This document shows, in pieces, positions 41,849-54,739 of a DNA stretch of 64,000 nt; the stretch's first letter is position 1, and each line of letters opens with the position of its first letter. The stretch is from NCBI GenBank assembly GCA_015847255.1, contig JADLZK010009201.1, positions 62,001 to 126,000 of the forward strand, read 5' to 3'. The translations under genes and the position numbers were made by a program. The notes below the pieces were generated by a model that saw only the letters and a program-made list of their open reading frames with translations, was not told the origin of the DNA and did not search any database. The stretch is from Hyparrhenia diplandra (Eukaryota > Streptophyta > Magnoliopsida > Poales > Poaceae).

Positions 41849-42857
41849 CCGCTAGGACGCAGAGGCGCTCGGAAAGAGGACAGGATGAAGTGTCATCTGC
41901 GGCACCAGCTGGTCCAGAAGGCGGCGATCCAAGTTCCGAGGAGAGCAGCGCAGTGAGGAGCAGCAGCCAGCGGGAAGCCAGGAAGAGGGAGGGGAGAGCA
42001 GGCCAGCAGGGGGCGCCTGCGCGCGCGCGCGAGAGAGAGATGGAATACGAGGAGCAGAGATGAGAACCTGGTGGCGTGCAAACGCAATGCAGTCCTTCCT
42101 TGAATAAAGCCACAAGTGACTTTCTCCATGCCTGAGGCCCTCCATTTGCGATCCAACGGTGGCTGCACGTCTCAGCTTCTCCCACTCCTACTCCTAGTGA
42201 ACTGCAGCCCACAGCCCAGACAAGAACTACAGCCCAGGTCAGGCCCACTTCATGGACAAAGGACTGAACGCAAATTATCACCGGTGTGGAGCAGTGTCGT
42301 ATAGTAAGGGTCCCTTTTACATACAATTATCACCGGTGTGGAGCAATTACAACAACAAAAAAAGGCACAGCAACAAAAGCCCCGCATCGTGCCTTTCTTT
42401 TGTTGCTTTGGGTAATAAGCTCCGAGAATTGCATCACGAGTCGAAACAATAACATAATGCTAATGTGCTGACTAGCATCGTACGTGGACGAACGACAAAG
42501 ATACTGACCTCACTCAGTGCTTGCATGCGTGATCGAAATATGTGATGCGTGACGAGGCATGCACGTTCTTAGGAGAAACAAGTGATCCTTCCTGCATAAA
42601 CAAATGTGAAAATAAAGATTCATACCTGAATTGTCCACTTCCTCCAAATCCAGGTTTAGAAAAACAGATGGTTCCTGACGTGGAAGTCCATTCCGGTTAT
42701 CATGCCCTTGGAGCACTAACGCAACACTACATATTGAACACTGCCCGCCCTCAAGCACCGTACCATTTCTGTCATTAGGGTGGTGTCAGCCGCGCACATC
42801 CATCAAAAAACAATCCGAGCTCGATCAGCAAGTCAGAGCACACATAGAGAAGTAACC
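41849..42857. promoter_or_regulatory. Divergent intergenic region between the PPR and MFS genes
   Basis: The two genes are transcribed away from each other. There is a GCGC/GAGA tract at about 42024-42042 near the PPR side. A 21-bp motif AATTATCACCGGTGTGGAGC(A) is repeated at 42273 and 42325. No TATA box is obvious on either side, and no further gene is seen. Confidence 0.4.
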
Positions 42858-44690
42858 ATGTCACAGCCGGTGGCCCTCATGTTGCGGCGCGTGCTGCGAG
42901 GACGGTGGTTCATGCTGTACGGGTCGTTCCTGATCATGTCGGCGGCCGGCGCCTCGTCCGTCTTCGCCGTCTACTCCAGGGGCATCAAGCAAGCGCTGGG
43001 CTACACCCAGGAGCAGCTCAACACCGTGGGCTTCTTCATGGACCTCGGCGCCAACGTCGGCGTCCACGCCGGCCTCGTCGCCGGCGCCGCGCCGATGTGG
43101 CTCGTACTCTCCGTCGGCGCCGCCATGAGCCTCGGTGGCTACCTCATGCTCTACCTCTCCGTTGTCGCCGGCACCAGCTCCAGGCCGACGCCGCTGTGGC
43201 TCGTCTGCCTCTACATCGTCGCCGGTGCCAACTCCCAGACCTTCCCCCACACCGCGGCACTGGTCACCTGCGTGAGCAGCTTCGCGCCGCAGAGCCGGGG
43301 TGCCATGCTCGGCCTCCTCAAGGGCTTCCTCGGCCTCAGCGGCGCACTCTACTCGCAGCTCTACCTCGCGTTCGTCGGCGGTGGCGGCGACACGAGGCCG
43401 CTCATCCTCCTTGTCGGTTGCCTCCCGGCGGCGATCTCCGTCGCGTTTCTAGGCACCATTAGGATCATTCCGGCAGCAGCAGCAGCGCGGCAGCCCGCCA
43501 TAGCGCGCCGTGAGTTCCGCGCGTTCCGTAGCTTTTTGTACCTGTCGCTGGCGCTCGCCACGTACCTCGTCGTCGCCATCGTCCTGCAGCGGCGGTTCCG
43601 GCTCACCTCCGCCGAGTACCGTCTCAGCGGCGGCGCCGTGCTCGCCATGCTCCTCGTGTTACCCCTTGTCATTGTCCATCGCGAGGAGGCTGCGGCGGCT
43701 GCGCTGATCGATGGCACGTCTGAAAGTGAAATCACGACAGCCACCGACGACAGGCAGGCGGCGTCGTCGTGCGCAGCGAACGTGGCTACGAGCGAGCTGT
43801 CACCTCCGCCGTCTCAGTCCATGACTACTGCCGAGAAGAAGCGAGCCAACGCAGTGGTCGGAGCGCTGCGCCGCCTGGGACGGAGGCAAACAGGGCCACC
43901 GCCGCGCGGCCATGACCACACGGTCCTTGAAGCTCTGACGAGCGTGGACATGCTGCTCTTGCTGACATCATCAGCGATCGGCGTCGGCGGCATGCTCACC
44001 GCCACGTACAACGTCGGCCAGATCGGGGAGTCCCAAGGGTACCCTCCGGGCAACACCGCCGCTTTCGTCTCGCTCACCAGCATCTGGAGCTACCTGGGCC
44101 GTGTCGCCTCCGGCTTCGCATCCGACGCGGTCCTGGCGCGCCGCCGCCTCCCGACGCCGCTGCTGCTGTTCGCCGCCCTGCTGCTCGCGGTCCCCGGCCA
44201 CCTCCTCATCGCCTTCGGCGTGCCCGGCGCGCTCTACCCGGCGTCGATTATCATCGGCTTCTGCTATGGCGCCACACAGCCGCTGACCCTGGCAATCACG
44301 TCGGAGCTGTTCGGGCTCAGGTACTACTCGACGCTGTGCACCTTTGGACCCGCCGTGTACCCCATTGGTACCTACATTTTCAACGTCCGGGTCGCCGGGA
44401 GGATGTACGACAGGGAGGCGGCACGGCAGGGCGCCGCCGCAGGACATGCCGTGGCGACGACATGCGTCGGGGTGCGGTGCTACAGAGAGTCGTTCAAGGT
44501 CGTCGCCGTGGCGGCTGCGGCTGCGGCGGCCTTGGCATTAGCGTTGGCGTGGAGGACTCGGGAGTTCTACGCGGGGGACATTAACATGAAGTTTGGTGGT
44601 GCGATGGGTGAGCAGACGGGGATGGATGTGATAAGCGAAAATGGTGTTGTGGAAGAGGCGGGCGAGAAAGAACATGCTACCGTAGAGTAG
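42858..44690 (+). CDS. Nodulin-like / NFD4-type major facilitator transporter
   Basis: Intronless, 610 residues. The start at 42858 (context GTAACCATGT) is chosen because the protein then begins MSQPVALMLRRVLRGRWFML, like its family; the frame is open 26 codons further upstream. The N-terminal half matches the nodulin-like domain: a first membrane segment FLIMSAAGASSVFAVYSRGI, then GYTQEQLNTVGFFMDLGANV and NSQTFPHTAALVTCV. A long hydrophilic, Ser/Thr-rich loop follows (about residues 285-355), then the C-terminal MFS half (TSSAIGVGGMLTATYNVGQI, SLTSIWSYLGRVASGFASDA, ITSELFGLRYYSTLCTFGPA). About 12 membrane segments. NFD4 itself was found through a karyogamy mutant; transport substrates of the family are mostly unknown, and none is inferred here. 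No defect is seen. Confidence 0.9.
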   Translation: MSQPVALMLRRVLRGRWFMLYGSFLIMSAAGASSVFAVYSRGIKQALGYTQEQLNTVGFFMDLGANVGVHAGLVAGAAPMWLVLSVGAAMSLGGYLMLYLSVVAGTSSRPTPLWLVCLYIVAGANSQTFPHTAALVTCVSSFAPQSRGAMLGLLKGFLGLSGALYSQLYLAFVGGGGDTRPLILLVGCLPAAISVAFLGTIRIIPAAAAARQPAIARREFRAFRSFLYLSLALATYLVVAIVLQRRFRLTSAEYRLSGGAVLAMLLVLPLVIVHREEAAAAALIDGTSESEITTATDDRQAASSCAANVATSELSPPPSQSMTTAEKKRANAVVGALRRLGRRQTGPPPRGHDHTVLEALTSVDMLLLLTSSAIGVGGMLTATYNVGQIGESQGYPPGNTAAFVSLTSIWSYLGRVASGFASDAVLARRRLPTPLLLFAALLLAVPGHLLIAFGVPGALYPASIIIGFCYGATQPLTLAITSELFGLRYYSTLCTFGPAVYPIGTYIFNVRVAGRMYDREAARQGAAAGHAVATTCVGVRCYRESFKVVAVAAAAAAALALALAWRTREFYAGDINMKFGGAMGEQTGMDVISENGVVEEAGEKEHATVE

Positions 44691-47600
44691 GAGATAGCAT
44701 ATATATTGGTTGGCATAGCGCCCGGACGCGTGCTCACGCCGGACACGCACCTCGGGGCCTTCTATTGAGGTACACAGGAGTCGTCAAATCTCATCCAATA
44801 AAACAAAAGAAATATACAACAGTGCAGGACAGAGGCATATATACATAGATAGATCATATATGAATCATGTATAGAATATGAACAAGTGTATGAAAGAGCA
44901 AGAAAAAGAAGGGCCGACGATGTCGAGAACGGCGTCAACCGGTTCAAAGGCATGCCTTGGAGGCAGAGTGCTGAAGCGGCGCGTTCCGGCCAGCTGCGGC
45001 TGGCTGTAGCTTGCTGCGGCTTGGTGTTAGCTGGTCATGCATGGCTACCTGCAAGTGGCTGCTGTTGGCCGACGGCTAGCTACGTCTGGCCGGGCGTGGC
45101 AGCGGCTGGCTGGGCTTGGGTGGTGGGCCAGGTGTCTGCTCCTGCCGGACTCGGCTCCGATTGGCGTTGAAGGCGTCCGGGGAGGTGATGGCAGGGGAAA
45201 GGCAAGGCCTTGGAGTGCTAGGGCTCGTTTGGTGGTGTCGTCGTGCCGTGGGCACACGAACGTGGCGGCGTGTGTGCGTCCGCAGGTGCTCGATCGCAAG
45301 CAAAAACTAGGACGGGGCTCACGCGGGAGGGTGACGGCGGTGGCGGTCCACGGAGCACAGGACAGGGGAAAGGGTTGCATGGGTCTTCCCTTCACGATCT
45401 GAAGGCGCCTGCTGGGCCAAAGAGGCAAGGGGGGCTGGGCCAGGCCCATGCGGGAGAAAGGAGGCCGCGCTGGGCTAGCGTGGGGGAAAGGTGGCCCAGT
45501 GAGGAGAAAAGGAAAATGGCTCTTCCTTTTATGCATTTTGATTTGATTCACACAAGGAATTTAGAGACATGAATTTGGGAGGAAAGGGAAAGGAAAATGA
45601 TTTTCATGTTATGCTTTATAAGACTCGGGGAACTTGAAAATGATTCAAAAGAGACGAGAGAAGGCCAGGAGTATAAACGAAGTGCGGGACATCTGGAGTG
45701 ATTGAAGTACGTTTTTAGCAATAGAATGTGTAGAAAGGTCAAGTCAGAACGTAGTGAGGCCATGCACTCATCTATCACACCTCATCAGGTTAGGCCACTA
45801 ATTATTATTTTTAGTGGAAGTAAGGCCACTAATTATTGTGCGAAACATAAAAGCAACTAGACGAGCAGCCTCATAGAAAGGGCAGAAAAGCTGCCGTGAG
45901 CTGAGCTGCGCAAAAGACGAGCAAGGCGATGCCAAGAGCCCACTCGCACGCTGGGGGCCCAATCGTGATCCCTGTCATGTGTCCAGGATCCATCAGGCGG
46001 GCCGCGCCTTTGCCATCATTTTCAGTGCATGCACGCACTGTCACTGACCAAGTGACTCACTGTCACACTCACACGAAACGAAACAAGCAGATAGTAGATG
46101 ATGATGACTCCCCACGGCCCGGAAACGATAAAAACTCTTTCTACTGAACACAGTACTAACCAGGATGACATATATAACAGTCCAAGGATAGGATATCTGC
46201 ATTCTTATCGTCTCCTCCTTCTGAATCCTGTCTGCCATATGAAGCAAAAGGGGGCTGGCTCACGTGAAAGCAGCAGCCAACATGCCTTTCCCGTATGCGT
46301 ACAATGCGCACCCGTACGGCAGATCTGGTGGCCACGCCAACAAGTGTTGCAGCAGTAGATTATCTTTCAGCAAAGCATCTTTTTCTCTGTTGGATTTTCA
46401 GGGCCATCACCGGCTGCTCGATCGCAGCAAAGCCATCTGATCTATCTCCACTTGGTTTTTTCAACCGGCCATGTGATGGATGGACTTGGCCTCGCCACGC
46501 TTTGAATCTCTGATGCCGCGCAAGGCGAGCCACTGTTACCTTGTTTCCACGACGATCGATGTGTTTCGTTTAAAAAAAAAGATGATGATGCCATGTGCGT
46601 CAGGAACTCGCAGTTAGATTAGAAATGGAGCGAACTCTTCAGCTGCAGACACCAGGAGCAACATACAGTGATGGTGTTCGTGTGTTGACAGTAGAGATGG
46701 ACACGTCTTGCCAGTCCCTGTGATGACTCACTCACATGGACATGAGCACATGAGCTCTCTCCCTCTCGTTGCCGACTAGAACCGCGAGCGCTCGGCTCCT
46801 GACAAAAGCTCGCGAGCTTTTGCAGGGACACGCATGGTTCGCTCGGCCACGCAGATCCATGAGGTGCGAGTGCGTGGCAAGTGGCCTCGACTCACTGATG
46901 AGCTGAATTGATCTGCGTCTTGCAGTTTTATATGTGTATACTATACTCTTGCAGTACAGTAGTATGTCCTGAGCATGGCAGTTTCTGAAAGTGCACGCTC
47001 TGATTATGCATGTGCTGACTGGTGAGGAATCAGAATCAGTGTAGTGCCCAAATGTTCATGCAGATTCAGAGATTCTGCTGGATGTCCAGTCCAGATCCTT
47101 GGGCATTTGTTGTTTCAATTGTAACGCGTGGAAATTCACCGGGAAACTGTTCGATTTCCTGTAAGAATCCGGAGATAACCACCCCTTCCAAGTTCCGAAC
47201 AGGAAACCCTGAAATGTTCTACTGAGATGCTCTGCCAGTTCCATTGAAACTGCATCTTCATTTCTGCTCCTTCCTTCCTTCCCTTTGGTCCAGATCGCAA
47301 GATGCAGCATCTAATTTCTGATCAAATTGGGAAAACAAGTTGGGACCATCCTCAACACGAATTCATGACTGGAGACGAAAGAATGGAACAAAATCAGTTG
47401 CATAGTACTGTACTAAACGAAGCACTGTACTACTGTAATTCAATGCAGCAGTGTTCTTGACTGGTGGGTCTGGTGCCGTGCAACGGTCGATTTTTCACCC
47501 ACCGACGACGATCTGATCATACGGCCTTGAACCATTTCAGCTTCACCCACAAATGCATGAACTCCCAAACGCAAAACACAGAGATGACGTATGAACGAAT

Positions 47601-47773
47601 GAATACAATAGACATTATTATTATTTATTTATTGTCGACATCGACGAGGAGGAAGCCTCATCAACCGAGGCTTGCTGCTAAAATGTAAAACCAAGGCAAT
47701 CTGACACAAGCAGCAGATTGCACGGACAGGAAAACGAACTAGACTGATCAGAGATCAGGCAAACATCAATTCT
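44691..47773. other. Intergenic region without a recognised gene
   Basis: 44960-45500 is a G/C- and TGG-rich block with repeated GGCTGG words and ends in GGGCC-rich text resembling degraded gypsy LTR sequence; ORFs there are low-complexity. 45600-47700 is mixed sequence including the probable 3' flank of the MCTP gene. Short ORFs were examined and none looks real. Confidence 0.4.
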
Positions 47774-50700
47774 CTAGAGGACCCGGTCGGAGAGCGACGG
47801 CAGGCGGCGGAAGAAGTTGAAGCCGGCGGAGGGCATGTCGCCGCGGAACCTGGGGTGGCGGAGGTAGTAGAAGCCCATCCCCAGCAGCAGCACCTTGAAG
47901 GGCACGGCGTACAGCACCAGCGCCGCCAGCAGGCACGCCACCGCGAACACCGCCGTCGCGCGCGGGTCCCGCCACGACAGCAGCGCCTCCACGCGCTCCC
48001 CCTGCGCCGCCACGTCGCCCAGCAGCGTCTGCGCGCGCCCGGCCACGGCGCGCAGCCGGTCGTAGCGCATCCGGACCACGTCGGCGGGGCGCGACGAGGG
48101 GAGCCCGTCGAACTCCTCGTCCAGCTCGTCGGGGCTCACGCCGTCCACGTGGGACAGCCGCGGGTCCATCCCCGCCGGCTCCGGCTGCCGCGCCCGCGCG
48201 CGGTACCGGCACAGCAGCACCAGGAACACGTACAGGCACGCCGTGGGGAGGACCATCTCCGGGCACAGCACCACGGCCACCAGCAGCGCGTGCACCAGCA
48301 CGGTCGTCGGCGGGTGCGCCCACACGCGGACCCGGCGCGCCCACCGCACCGCCGTGGCCACGTGCGACAGGCACCCGACGACGCGGAACCAGTTGGCCTT
48401 GCTCCGCCGCATGCTCCACGCCTGCGTGTCCGTGTCCAGCAGGTACTGCACCACCTCCGGCCCCAGCGGCGGCTCCGACCGCGCCAGCCGCCCCGACACG
48501 ATGCGCATCGCCGTGTGGCGCAGCACGTCCTGCTGCGCGGCGCCCAGCGGCTTGACGTAGTGCATCCCGCGGCAGCAGCGGGCTGCCGTACGCCTGCATC
48601 AGCGTCAGCCACGACGGGCAGGTGAAGCGGATCGCCAGCTCCAGCTCGCCCATCTTGCGCACGCCCGCCGGGTGCACCGCCGTCAGCGCCAACGTGTGGG
48701 CGTACGTCCGGTTGGTGTCCAGCGTGGAGAGCCGGATGCGGAGCTTCCCGATGCGGGCGTCCCGGCCGTCGACCTGCTTGTACCGGACGTTGTCGAAGAC
48801 GGCGATGGTGAGCACGGTGCAGGGGTCGAACACGTCCCACGCGTACTGCTCGTTCCACCGCGGGTTGAACTGGTCCAGGATGGTGCGCGTGCGCGCCCAC
48901 TTGGGACCGTACTTGAGCACCACGTACGCGTCCGTCGACCCGCTCGCGCCGTCCTTGGCGATCTTCATCGGCACCAGGTTGGCGGCGCCGCGGACGCCCA
49001 CCTCCAGCATCCCCACCGGCGGCTTCGACAGCTGCTTCGACGCCGCGCGCACGTCGCTCGCCACGTGCGCCGCCTCGTCCAGCACGTGGTACCCGCCCTC
49101 CAGGCACACGCGCACGTGCACGCGCCCGGCGTACGGCCGGGCCTCGTCGCCGCACAGGTTCAGCCACCGGGACGGCGGCTCCACGCGGTCGTCGGACCGC
49201 CGGTGCACCGTCGACAGGGGCACGCGGGCCTGGCCCACCGTCTGCCCGGAGAACACGTCCTCCACGACCACGGTCAGGAAGGGGTCGAACGGCTCCGCGG
49301 CCACGAACAGCAGGTCCTCGTTCCAGCTTGGGTTGGCGTTCCCGGCCGCCAGCGGGACGCGCCCGGTCTTGAACACCTGGCCGCCCAGCTGCGCCTTCAC
49401 GTAGAGCTCCGGGAAGACGGGCCCGCACTGCTGCTTCGCCTTGGCGTCCGGCAGCCGCAGGTCCTGCGCCTGGATCACGCTCAGGCGGAGGTACCAGAGC
49501 TTCGGGGAGAGGTAGGCCTTGGACCGGGTGTGCACCAGGTAGCCGCCGGAGTCCGACTGCCACGCCTCCTGGAACGCCTCGTCCACCTGCGTGCCGACCC
49601 ACACGGCGAGCATCACGTCGCAGACCGCGGTGCCGTCCTCGGAGTCGAGGGTGTACCACTGCGGCGCGAGCGCGCTGTCCGGAGGCGACCGCTTCGGGAC
49701 CTCCTGGAGGTCGAAGGAGACCAAGCCCAGGTGGGCGTCCGGCGGAACGGGGTCCCCCTCCTTGGCCGGCTTCTTGGCCTCCTCGTGGACGGTGACCTCG
49801 AGCGAGGTGTCGGTGAGGCTGTCCTTGTGGAAGGCGAACACCAGGTCCCACTCGCCGGCGGCCGTGGCGGCGCGCGTGCGCACGGCGTGGGTGCCGATGG
49901 ACAGCTGCGCGTAGAGTGGCTGGCCATCGCCGCCTCCGTGGCGCTTGGCCTTGAGGAGGCGGACGAACAGGTACGGCACGCGATCCACCAGGTCGTACGA
50001 CGCGCTGGCGCCCGACGCGGCCATGCTCTTCTCGGCGGCGCTCTGGGGGCGGATCTCCAGGTCGCCGGCCACCCCGGCAATCGCCAGGTCCGCTTCTTCG
50101 ACGGCGAGGGCGGCGGCGGTGGCAGCTTGATGGAGACGGCGGCGGCGCGTCCTTCTTGTCCTCCTCCTTAGCATTGCCTTCCTCCTTGGGCTTGTCGCCA
50201 TCCTTCTTCCCCTTCTCCGGCGACTTCTTCTTGCCATCCTTCTTCTCCTCAGGTTTCTTCTCCTCCGCTTTGGCCTCAGCTGGTTTCTTCTCCTCCTCCG
50301 CTGGTTTCTTCTCCTCGGCAGGCGCCGCCTCCGGCTTCTTCTCCTCAGCCGCCGGTGCAGCGGCGGCGGCGGCATCTGGAGCCTTATCCGCTTCCTTCTT
50401 GTCCTCTGCAGCCGCCGCTTGGGCGCCCTTCTCTTCCGTTGCAGCGGGGGCCTGCGGCGGCGGGTCATCGACGAAGCAGATCTTGAGCCCAATCTCCCCC
50501 TTGACCTGCGAGAAGACGCCGCGCTTCTCGAGCGGGTAGTAGACGAGCGCCTCGTCCCCGGCCCTGGCGAAGGACGCCCCGGCCACCTTGACCTTTCCGA
50601 GGAAGGTGCCCCCGCGTCGTCCGCTCCCCGCGGCCGCGACGGCCTTCTTGTCGTTGTAGAGGTTGAGCTCGAGCGTCTCGGAGGCCATGGCGTCCGGGTC

Positions 50701-50895
50701 GTGGACCAGGAACTCGAGGCGCTCACCCCAGTGCGGGTTGAGGTCCCGCGGGCGCGTGGCGGTGCGGCGGCGCTGGCCGTCGAAGTCGACGACGACGGCG
50801 TACGCGCACGCCGTGCCTTGCCCGTCCTTGGGCATCAGGTTCCGCGCGTTGCACACCTCCACCACCACACGCCGCCGTGCGCCCTCCGCCACCAT
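47774..50895 (-). CDS. MCTP (multiple C2 domains and transmembrane region), QUIRKY-like; frame broken
   Basis: Plant MCTPs tether the ER to the plasma membrane, often at plasmodesmata; QUIRKY regulates organ shape through receptor-kinase signalling. The intronless gene starts at 50895 (MVAEGARRRVVVEVCNARNL) and spans about 1040 codons. Order: an N-terminal C2 domain (KDGQGTACAYAVVVDFDGQR, LVYYPLEKRGVFSQVKGEIG); a low-complexity Ala/Glu/Lys/Pro linker (EEKKPAE repeats, about residues 135-245); three more C2 domains (VPYLFVRLLKAKR, YLRLSVIQAQDLRLPDAKAK, GMLEVGVRGAANLVPMKIAK with DAYVVLKYGPKWARTRT); and a C-terminal PRT_C region with two hydrophobic hairpins (HPPTTVLVHALLVAVVLCPE; AVFAVACLLAALVLYAVPFK) ending FNFFRRLPSLSDRVL. 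Reading it needs one missing base at about 50138-50152, one missing at 50090-50100 and one extra in the CCC run at 48566-48568. All are G/C-run changes in otherwise conserved protein, so consensus errors are likely. Confidence 0.88.
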
Positions 50896-51120
50896 CGCGG
50901 CGCCGGAAAAGGCTAATCGATTGGTATTGGATCCGGAAGCTTCTTCGATCCGTGTGGGTGCGTGAGCTTGAGAGAGGAGAGAAATATGACCGTTGGAGGG
51001 GGGAGGAGGAGTGAGAGTGAGAGTGAGAGAGGCGTAGGCGGGCGGTGCGGGGTGTTTAAAAGGGACCCGAGTAGGCAACGGGCGGAGTAGGTGGGGCCGA
51101 ATTCCACGTCGGACAGTGGT
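50896..51120 (-). promoter_or_regulatory. 5' leader and promoter of the MCTP gene
   Basis: On the minus strand a TATA-like TTTTAAAC (about 51060-51053) lies about 160 bp upstream of the start codon, followed by a CT-rich leader (CTCTCACTCTCACTC type, around 51010-51030), typical of grass 5' UTRs. Confidence 0.45.
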
Positions 51121-54100
51121 GCGCGCCACGTGTGCCTGCGGACACGGAGACTTGTCTCGTTGCGGTACCGGTGGGCCGTGGGCTCGCCGCCTTGGGCTGG
51201 CTGAATGCCTGGACGGAACGGGTGTCGGGTCGGCGAGGCAGCGCGACAGGACAGGGACGGTTAACGGCAACGGCATTGACGCGACACGGGCCACGAGCGG
51301 CGGTGGCGGCGGAAATCCCGCGGCCCCGGGCTACGTGCACGGCCTCGCCTGTTCCTGTTCGCGTCCAGATCCTTTTCGGGGGCTGCGCCGCACGCTGTGT
51401 ACTAGTACTTTGGTTGCGTCGCTCTCTGCCAGGGCCAGCAACGGCGATGGTGGCCTGTGATCCTCACCGGTGTTGTGATCCTTTTTCACCGGTGTTTTTT
51501 GTTCCCCGTTTTTTTTTTTTTTTTGAACATGTGAAACTTCAACACGGTACACATGCTAGTGGCGAATCTTTTTACTCACCACTGGCGTGGATGATATAAG
51601 TATTCAATTTCACAACAGTTTACACGATTTGATATGGAAAAAGTAAAAACATTTTCAGTTTTGAGTTTTTCATTTGACAAAGGGTGCAGTTTCACTAGTA
51701 TTTGCTAAACTATAAGTTTTTGAAAAATGAGTTTGAGGAGTGATTTTCATATAAAAATTTTACGATGTCGTTTTGCAAATGACGCCAATCCGGGGTCGGC
51801 GGACCCCATGATCCACCCCTTCCGCCCCTGACGAAAAAAACGCGACAAATATTTTCAAAATGGGGATGCATTTACTTTGCACAAAAAATTATGCATGACA
51901 CTTTTTACTCAAATATAAGTTTTTTTATATGCCTCTTATTCGTATAGTTGTAGTATTTGAACATGTGCGTCTCTACACCGCTAGTGGCGAATCTAGCTTA
52001 AAAACATACGTTGGGGTCGGAAGGTCAATTTCACTACGTGATATAAGTTTTCATGAGTTTGAGGAGTGATTTACTAAGGATTTTACAAATTTTAACCATT
52101 GTGGCCGATGAGATAACAAATTTATTTAGAACCTACCGTTCCTAGTGAGAAACAAGACGCGAACCGATCGAGTTCTCTACTCAAATAAGTGCTGTTCACA
52201 TCGCAACTAGTACCCAAAACAAAATAATTTCTCAAATAAGTGTTGTTTTGAGGTTGTCTAAAGTCAGAGTTTTGAATACTCCATCCAACAAGCTAAGCCA
52301 GGGCATCGTCGGGGAGGGAGAGACAGACTCTAGTGGACAATGGATGCCATGCATGCATGGAGCCACTTCCGCCGATCGATCACCAAATAAACGGTCGCAT
52401 TGAGCTACACGTACGCGCAGAGGTGTCGATAATAAACTCGATCCTTCGCGGCGCATCCCCGCCCGCCCGTTTCACCGGCCGGCAAGCTCGCAGTGTGCAG
52501 AGTGGTCGGTGGCGGCTAGCTATCACTGCCAAGCACTGCAGCGGTGCTCCACCTTTGCAACGTCAGCACGGCCCCACCCCACTGCTCCGACCGTACGGGC
52601 GCGAGGCCGTGGTGGTCGATCGCAACTAACGTTCGAGTGTTCAGAGTTTCATATCATATCACAATCGCAACTAGTAGTAACGTACAAACGTTTATGTGTT
52701 GTTTGGCTACTTATAATTAGGTGGAGCATATATATGCAGGAGGCAGAAGCTCCATTGATCGAATTGAAACCCCTCCCTCAATCGTACTAATTTAGTTTTT
52801 AGTTTAGTAGTAGTATGTTGAGTTGTCAATTGTGATACGTTGAATACACTCAGTGGTCATGGCCTCATGCCGTCCATATACAGCCCGGCGCCTTAGTATA
52901 TAGTCAGGTTTATGCTTAATTAGTTTGGGCCCTTTGATGACACATTGACTTGTGCAGCTGGTAAAACAGGGGATCAGTGCCGTGCGTGCCCCGTGCCCGT
53001 ACGTGATGATCATTATTATAATTTTGACGTGGATCAGATCCAAGTAAAAAGGCTAGCATGCAGCTAGCCGTGGAGAGTTGTCGGAGACGCACGCACGCAC
53101 GCAGCAAGCTGTGTCGCGCTGCAAGCATGCATGATGGCGCGCTGGCGTAACGTAAAAACAACACTCTGACACGTACGTACACGAGCACTGATGAAACACA
53201 ACACGCTCTCCCCCGGTTCATGTGCTGCAACTCAACAAACAGCTCTTGCATGCTCGCCTCGTCGTAATCCACTGCTTCATTCGACGGTGGATCCCTCAGC
53301 TCGCGTTTAATTTGCATGCCGTTAATTTGTTCCTTTTGTGCAGCGCACATGGTTCTAGTCGTCCTATCCTATATAGATACTCAAATGATATTTGCAGGCT
53401 AATTAAGCCCATGACTTTGTGTCTGTCAGTATTACACTTTGTTTCCCAGTATATGCAAGGGCCGTACGGGCTCAACAGTGAACGCACGCACGCACCGTAC
53501 GTGACAGACGATCGACAACACAACATGCATCTACTATCTCAAATCTTTCTCAACGGCTCGCAGGTAGTATAGCTCCAACATTGTAACAAAATCAAAATTA
53601 ATTAGCACGCAGCTCAAAATCCCAAATACGACAGATGCACTGAAACCCACAGAACGGGATGCTTGCCGGATGTAATATAGTAGGTTATCTTTACGCACCT
53701 CGTGTGATTGATTGTTCTACCTGCACGTCCTATTGGTATATCGAAAAGACCCACATCGTTCCACCTTTTAACATGAAAATACTCCACTCTCCATTACGCA
53801 TGCCTGATGCCAAATCTCCCTTTTTTTAAAAAAAACATGGAAGTAGCAAGTCTCCATTACGCAATGATCGATGCCAAATCTTTGCCCAACAGATCCTGGA
53901 TAGAAGCTGGAATTGGGCAGCTAGGCATATCGAAACGACCCATCATCGTTCTACCTGAATTTTGTTGAAGCAACATGCGCACACACAAGTTCTTTCCAAT
54001 TCAATCACGTACTCTACAGAGTTGCGATGAGCATCATCAATACATTCTGCCGCCAATTCGGTCATGATGAAAGAAGAGTGGTAATCTCTCATAGATGAGA

Positions 54101-54739
54101 CGGAACAGAATCACCTCTCCCTGCTTGCTGTGAAAATGGTGGTCCCTCTTGTTGATAACTTTCAAGAATCTAGTAACATCAAATGGATGTCGATACTCGG
54201 TAAGATATTGACACAGTTAAATAGAAAAGGCTTGACCATCAATAATACTAGATGCACTTTACTTAATTAAGATCTGCTAAAAAGGTGAAAGTTCAAAAGG
54301 CGTCAACTAAGCATATCAATTTAAAATAAACAGCTAGGCGCCATGTAACATCCAAAACACTTCCTCCATTTCAAATTACAAGACATTGACTCTTCTAGAT
54401 ACACAACTTTTGCTATGTTCTATCTAGATATACATTGCGTAGATATATAGTAAAAGCAATTTATCCAGAACAGCTAAAACGTCTTATAATTCATGCATGC
54501 AGATCAGAACGACCATGTGCACAGGTGTCAAACAGATTGATAGGCTGGCACAACACGATTCTAATTTCAGTATGTTGGCTGCATCAGAACTACAAGGAAT
54601 GCACAGGGAAACTAACTTTACCCCGTTAGTTTACAGCTGGAGAATTTTTCAAGAGTCCAGATTATAACAGTCAGTCACCTTATGAGAACTACAGAATTCA
54701 CATTGGGCACAATGGTTTGATTAGACCTGCCATGGAACT
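51121..54739. other. Intergenic region without a recognised gene
   Basis: 51120-51480 is GC-rich promoter-flanking DNA with shadow ORFs. After a T run (51510-51524) the sequence is AT-rich. A two-unit imperfect direct repeat is at about 53738-53960 (ATATCGAAAAGACCCACATC and ATATCGAAACGACCCATCAT, each with CTCCATTACGCA nearby). A degraded Stowaway end lies near 54360 (CTTCCTCCATTTCAAATTAC). No coding region is supported. Confidence 0.4.

Noticed and set aside
41520..42326. 268-codon minus-strand frame as the PPR gene start
   Set aside because: After MASSAARKKLATGPPDAT it runs out of the PPR frame into Pro/Arg-rich nonsense. Only its internal ATG (41848) is plausible as the start.
44886..45572. 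Overlapping 90-170 codon frames on both strands
   Set aside because: Low-complexity Trp/Gly/Ala or Pro/Arg/His composition from a TGG/GCC-rich repeat block. No consistent protein.
48672..50171. Plus-strand 499-codon open frame opposite the MCTP gene
   Set aside because: It is a complement shadow of a very GC-rich gene. Composition is His/Arg/Val/Gly-biased and no domain is visible; the minus strand carries conserved C2 domains.
50156..50539. Plus-strand Ser/Phe/Gly-rich frame resembling a low-complexity protein
   Set aside because: It is the complement of the Lys/Glu/Ala-rich linker of MCTP.
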